Below are positions 60,513-64,000 of a stretch of 64,000 nucleotides of DNA, in pieces (within the stretch, counting starts at the first letter, position 1; each line of letters begins with the position of its first letter). The notes under the pieces are model-generated. The model ran no database searches. It was not told where the DNA came from and was given only the letters and a program-made list of their open reading frames with translations. The DNA is from Streptomyces morookaense (lineage in GTDB: Bacteria > Actinomycetota > Actinomycetes > Streptomycetales > Streptomycetaceae), in assembly GCF_013030945.1 (NCBI RefSeq), contig NZ_JABBXF010000049.1, positions 1 to 64,000 of the forward strand. Reading direction: 5' to 3'. A program made the position numbers and the translations under genes.

Positions 60513-60783
60513 CCCGTTCCTCTCTGGCTGCAGTCGGCCTCGCTCCAGCGGAAGTTCCCATGGTAGGGAGCGCCCGTCGGCCTGTGGAGTCGCCCGATCG
60601 AGGGGCCGCAGAACGCGTAGTGAATTCCCTCGGCACCGCGGAGAAAACCAGAAGCGTGCAGAGGCGCACGAGACGAGCAGTGGCGTTGGCCGACACGGCG
60701 GACGGCCAGGAGGAGTCCCGGTGGGGGGCCAACTGCGGCATGGACGACGGCCCAAGGTGCCCTACGGCCACCAGCCCCCCGAT

Positions 60784-61824
60784 TCAGCAGGCCGGTCCGG
60801 AATCCACGTCGGCATCCGAAGAGCTGGCGATGCGGGCGTAGTCCAGGTCTTCCCACAGCCCCCGGACAACTTCTGGGTCCGCTGCGAGTCCCGATACCAA
60901 TGAGGCAGTTGTGCGCCAGTCGGGCAGATGGGCCCCGGACAGGATGTCGGTGACAACAACGGCCGGCAGTCCGGAGGAACGGCCCAACGCCTCCGGCGGA
61001 GGGCAGCCGGCCGCCAGGTGCAGGCCGCGCAGCGCCTGTTGCAGTTTCGTCCCGGCATCGCGGGAGGACAGCCGCGATGCACGTCTCATGCCGTGCACGG
61101 CTTCCCAGACGATCCGTGTCTCCTCCGGGTTGCCGCCCAGGATGGTGGTGAGCATGTGAGTGACCGGCCACGAAGGCGCGAAGTCGCCGTCGAGGATCCG
61201 GCACAGTTCATCGAGGGCGAGGTCGGCCTGCCGTGCGGTGTCGTGCACGGTGACTCCCGACCGCTCCCGCAGGACCGCGAATGCCTCCCCGAGGGCCCGA
61301 GGCCGTATCAGCGCCTGGGGAGTTGGCCGGCGCACCGTCTCGCCTGCGTCTGTCCGTTCCCCTACGGTGAGTTCGTCCTGGGCGGACGCCCGGAACTCGG
61401 CAAGGTCCCGAGTGAGCCGGGGAGCGTTCCAGCGCGCCCGGGCCGAGGCCTCGCTCGTTCCGGTTGCGACGCTGATGTCCTGCCACGACGCACCGGCAAG
61501 TCGGGCTCCGTGTACTGCGGCACCGGCATACCAGCGAATGGCGCACGTGATCTGCTCGGCGAGTGCAAGGCGAGTCGTCAGGGGCTCGAGGCGATCCTCG
61601 GCAACTTCCAGATGCTGCACCAGAAGGCGCAGCCTGCGGGCTACCAGGAACCCGGAGGGCAACACGTCAGGGGCAGCGCCCTGACGTCGGCTGCGGTCCC
61701 GGTCACGTTGGGCACGTTGTCTGCACTGTGCATTGCAGTACTCCCGCGGTCGTCCGGCTGCGCGCTCGAGTCCGATGCCCTTCCCGCAGAACCCGCAGGC
61801 GCGCGACCGGCTCAGCGCAGTCAT
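60784..61824 (-). CDS. Zinc-ribbon/HTH DNA-binding protein, unknown
   Basis: A 346-residue protein. GGAGG lies 6 nt before ATG 61824. The N-terminus has a four-Cys zinc-binding element (ACGFCGKG, EYCNAQCRQR) like those of Streptomyces small DNA-binding proteins. A middle helix-turn-helix is visible at about 125-150 (ASWQDISVATGTSEASARAR). A second HTH-like helical region follows (LGEAFAVLRERSGVTVHDTA, LALDELCRILDGD). The C-terminal half is helical with two further HTH-like segments (LPDWRTTASLVSGLAADPEV). It resembles telomere-plasmid or developmental DNA-binding proteins only in outline. Function unknown. Confidence 0.7.
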   Translation of the reverse strand: MTALSRSRACGFCGKGIGLERAAGRPREYCNAQCRQRAQRDRDRSRRQGAAPDVLPSGFLVARRLRLLVQHLEVAEDRLEPLTTRLALAEQITCAIRWYAGAAVHGARLAGASWQDISVATGTSEASARARWNAPRLTRDLAEFRASAQDELTVGERTDAGETVRRPTPQALIRPRALGEAFAVLRERSGVTVHDTARQADLALDELCRILDGDFAPSWPVTHMLTTILGGNPEETRIVWEAVHGMRRASRLSSRDAGTKLQQALRGLHLAAGCPPPEALGRSSGLPAVVVTDILSGAHLPDWRTTASLVSGLAADPEVVRGLWEDLDYARIASSSDADVDSGPAC

Positions 61825-61940
61825 CCGGAACCTCCGAAAAATCCCCAGGGCGGGGGAGGGGCGGGTGCTTCCCGTGCAGCGGAATACGTGTGGTGAGGAC
61901 CAAGGTGGGCGGCAGCATGCGCTGCCGCCCACGCGCGAAG

Positions 61941-62207
61941 TCACCCCCGGCTGATGCGCAGCAGCGGGACCGCGGTGTCACCCGACGGCATCGAGGCTGT
62001 CCCCAGCAGGTGGAGCACATACTCCGGGTGCGGGATCCCGCTGACGAGCCACGAGATGGCGAGGGCCATCCCTACAACGGGCTGCGGGTACAGGGAGATG
62101 TGCCACGTCCGTGCCGTTGGGTGTTTCGCATCGGCAGGGCGAGGCATGCTTGACTTGAAGGGGACCGAGGACGCGGTGATGCGCCCCCGGTTCTTTCGCA
62201 TGGCCAT
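61941..62207 (-). CDS. 88-residue hypothetical protein
   Basis: ATG 62207 has GAAAGGA 6 nt upstream. Codon third positions become GC-rich along the frame, supporting coding. The N-terminus is basic (AMRKNRGRITASSVPFKSSM), and the second half is mildly hydrophobic (YPQPVVGMALAISWLVSGIP). It lies 116 bp upstream of the zinc-ribbon/HTH gene in the same direction, so co-transcription is possible. I do not recognise a family. Confidence 0.5.
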   Translation of the reverse strand: MAMRKNRGRITASSVPFKSSMPRPADAKHPTARTWHISLYPQPVVGMALAISWLVSGIPHPEYVLHLLGTASMPSGDTAVPLLRISRG

Positions 62208-62244
62208 AAATGATCCTTTCGTTGGAGGTGTTGGCCATCGAGAA

Positions 62245-62280
62245 GCGACCCCGGGGTGCCCACCCGGGGTCGCTTTGTTT
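62245..62280 (+). terminator. Rho-independent-type terminator with T-run
   Basis: GCGACCCCGGG and CCCGGGGTCGC form a perfect 11-bp stem with a 7-nt loop, followed by TTTGTTT on the plus strand. It lies just upstream of the 88-residue minus-strand gene and may insulate it from plus-strand transcription. It is the most canonical terminator in the window. Confidence 0.8.
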
Positions 62281-62478
62281 ACGGCTGGCAGGTCAGTTTT
62301 CGCTGCCGACCCACGACAATAGCGCTTCGTTGCTGAGTGGTTGCGCCTCTTCGGGCGGGCATGAAGATCACTCTCTTCATGCAAACAGGAAACCCGTGCA
62401 AGTGCTGCGTTCACAGGTTGACGTGGCAGTCAAGCGGTATGCGCCCACCAGGACAAGGGGTGTTAACTTTCGATTGAA

Positions 62479-62688
62479 GTGAGACGGATTCTGACAGGTT
62501 TGAGCGGGGCAACAGACCGTCTGGAGAGCGGACTTGCGCGCATGGTTGAAATTCGCTGCCGGATCACACTTCAGTCAAAGGGTCAACCGAATGGTGAGGG
62601 TCTGAGGAAATTCACTCTGGCGGGTGATGAAACGAGGGAATGGAATGTCGATTCCACTCGCATCTGCACGTGCGGATGCAAAAAATAG
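62479..62688 (+). CDS. Small Cys-rich ORF in an AT-rich patch
   Basis: GTG 62479 opens a 69-codon frame; internal ATG 62542 would give 48 residues. The product ends WNVDSTRICTCGCKK with three Cys in CTCGC. The segment 62300-62700 is clearly less GC-rich than the rest of the window, and codon use is not GC3-biased. So this is either recently acquired DNA or chance. The Ser/Thr/Cys tail resembles a RiPP core or a zinc knuckle. No modification enzyme is in the window, and the ribosome-binding site is weak. Confidence 0.35.
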   Translation: MRRILTGLSGATDRLESGLARMVEIRCRITLQSKGQPNGEGLRKFTLAGDETREWNVDSTRICTCGCKK

Positions 62689-62886
62689 CAAATTGCTTCA
62701 GTGAATGCGATGCGCTGAAGTGCCGACCTGCCACCGCCCAGGCTGCACGGAGGCGCTCTCGAACATGATGTCAGGCCTTTGCTGAGGGTGGCGCCCCAAC
62801 TCCCGCGTCCTGCGAGGTGGCACACTCCAGCGGAGGCCTGTGTGCGTAACGGACGGAACCGCCGTACCAGGCCCCCCGCCGCACAA

Positions 62887-63825
62887 TCAGCCGAGGTGAA
62901 CCAGGACATCCGGCGTGATCAACGCATGAGCGCCGACCGTGCCGTTGGCGACCTGGGTGACCCGCAGCTGGACGGCGAGGCCGGCGACCACGATCGCCTC
63001 CGGGGTTCCGATGCCGAGCCGCCGGGCCAGGAAGTCCACCGCCTGGTCGGCGGCGTCCTGGACGGCCTCGTCCAGCCCCTGGCCCAGGCCGAGGAAGATC
63101 TCGCCCGCCGGGGTGCTGGCCTGCGGGCGCGCCGGGGCCGGGCCGGGGAGCAGCCGGAAGGTCAGCGATACCTCGTCCATCGGGCATTCCAGCGCGGTGG
63201 AGGCCAACTCGCCGTCGCCCTGCACCGCATGGCCGTCGCCGACCGAGAAGAGCGCTCCGTCCACCTCGACCGGCAGCCGCAGCCGGGAGCCGGGCACGAG
63301 CTCCCGGCAGTCCAGGTTGCCGCCCACCCGGCGCGGATGGCGGGTCTCGTGCGGACCGGGCGCGGCCGGGGCGTTGCCCAGCACTCCCATGAAGGGGCGC
63401 AGCGGGAGCGTGAGCCCCAGCCCGTGCGCATCGCGGGCCAGCCCGGCAGCCGTGTCGAGCCGCCAGCCGATCAGCACCTCGCGCCCGGCGTTGAGCCCGC
63501 GGCGCAGCCGCTGCTCGCGCGGGCCGGCCGCGGTCCACCCCCAACTGCCCGGCCGGACGGTGTTGATCTCGACCTCCAGGACGTTCCCCGGGTGCGCCCC
63601 GCGGACGCGCACCGGCCCGCACAGGGCGTGCCCGATCCAGGGCTTCGGCCGAGGAGCGAACCCCGGGAGACCGAACAGCCGCTCCCCGTTCTCTCCCCAA
63701 CTGCCGTCCAGTGTACGGAAGATGACAGTGTCCCCGGGATCGATCTCCAGCACCGGCGGCAGGGAGCGGTCGAACTGGCCGTGCACGGTTCCGGGTTCGG
63801 GGGAGAGGTGGTGGACCGCGGGCAT
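62887..63825 (-). CDS. Acetamidase/formamidase family hydrolase
   Basis: A 312-residue FmdA/AmdA-family amidohydrolase. Motifs: the opening HHLSPEPGTVHGQFDRSLPP followed by VLEIDPGDTVIFRTLDG, GPVRVRGAHPGNVLEVEINT, HPRRVGGNLDCRELVPGSRL, and FSVGDGHAVQGDGELASTAL, the metal/substrate-site signature. The family releases ammonia from short-chain amides. GAAAGG lies 6 nt before ATG 63825. It stands alone, and the remaining 175 bp to the window end contain only its promoter region. Confidence 0.9.
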   Translation of the reverse strand: MPAVHHLSPEPGTVHGQFDRSLPPVLEIDPGDTVIFRTLDGSWGENGERLFGLPGFAPRPKPWIGHALCGPVRVRGAHPGNVLEVEINTVRPGSWGWTAAGPREQRLRRGLNAGREVLIGWRLDTAAGLARDAHGLGLTLPLRPFMGVLGNAPAAPGPHETRHPRRVGGNLDCRELVPGSRLRLPVEVDGALFSVGDGHAVQGDGELASTALECPMDEVSLTFRLLPGPAPARPQASTPAGEIFLGLGQGLDEAVQDAADQAVDFLARRLGIGTPEAIVVAGLAVQLRVTQVANGTVGAHALITPDVLVHLG

Positions 63826-64000
63826 GCGAGACCTTTCGCCAGGCCGAGAACGTCAACTGTTTGTTGAACTTGCGCGGACTGCAACGTAGGCAGCAGCCCG
63901 AGAGGTGTCAACGGCGGTGCGGCGGACGGCCGTCGGACACGGCGGCCGAACCACCTGGGGGCCGGATTCGGCCATCCGTCGACTTCACGACAGACCCGAA

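Noticed and set aside
62149..62322. Plus-strand frame beginning MLDLKGTEDAV and reading NDPFVGGVG
   Set aside because: Its codon third positions are not GC-biased, the start lacks spacing from a ribosome-binding site, and it overlaps a better minus-strand gene and the terminator stem.

Overview
The window is a high-GC actinobacterial chromosome segment, most likely from Streptomyces or a close relative. The evidence is the GC-biased third codon positions, frequent GTG and TTG starts, short ATGA/GTGA gene overlaps, and several Streptomyces-typical families: a DUF397 plus Scr1-type XRE pair, SapA-like spore protein, TioE-type MerR regulator, PF04672 methyltransferase and an ECF42 sigma factor with a DGPF partner. 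There are no rRNA, tRNA, CRISPR or intact insertion-sequence features and few core genes, while decayed genes are common. This fits an accessory chromosome arm rather than the core.

Layout. 1-10 kb: a cut-off gene end, a GDP-mannose dehydratase remnant, a PAS-LuxR regulator, a lipoprotein, a Tat-exported M28 peptidase, an ABC-transporter remnant, a SufR-like regulator, small membrane proteins (DUF2231, DoxX), an isochorismatase-like/MFS operon divergent from a LysR regulator, and SHOCT and PhnA proteins. 10-13.3 kb: a tightly coupled ArsR - SulP transporter - FMN split-barrel - STAS operon; the SulP linker carries seven 15-bp repeats that read as pentapeptide repeats. 13.5-19.9 kb: fragments of an alpha/beta hydrolase, a ricin-fold secreted lectin, an erythromycin-esterase-like enzyme divergent from a TioE regulator, a hypothetical protein, and a secreted ricin-domain protein with an aerolysin-like middle region.

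19.9-31 kb: a compact polyketide locus. A cytochrome P450 faces a 2502-residue single-module PKS with domain order KS-AT-DH-cMT-ER-KR-ACP, the order of fungal highly reducing iterative PKSs. Divergent from it is a translationally coupled gamma-carbonic-anhydrase-like protein and 14-TM exporter. No thioesterase or second module is present.

31-46 kb: small and broken genes (pentapeptide-repeat, TPR, GNAT and AraC remnants), a MarR/MBL-fold divergent pair with palindromic operator, a GAPDH, a GlxA regulator, an XRE/membrane pair with a 46-bp operator, an ABC-F ribosome-protection-type protein behind a 185-nt leader, and a secreted NucA/NucB-like nuclease convergent with a SUKH (SMI1/KNR4) protein.

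46-51.4 kb: a five-gene, translationally coupled operon encoding 4-hydroxymandelate synthase, 4-hydroxymandelate oxidase, a PhyH-type Fe(II)/2-oxoglutarate dioxygenase, an HpgT-like aminotransferase and an EamA exporter. It is a complete 4-hydroxyphenylglycine pathway with an extra oxygenase and exporter but no NRPS in the window, and is the most interesting locus here.

51.5-64 kb: secreted small proteins, the ECF42/DGPF pair, a secreted lipase-like hydrolase, an SDR plus small-protein pair divergent from a frameshifted XRE/MmyB regulator across a 31-bp palindrome, the DUF397/XRE/methyltransferase group, an AT-rich stretch with a small Cys-rich ORF, and an acetamidase/formamidase.
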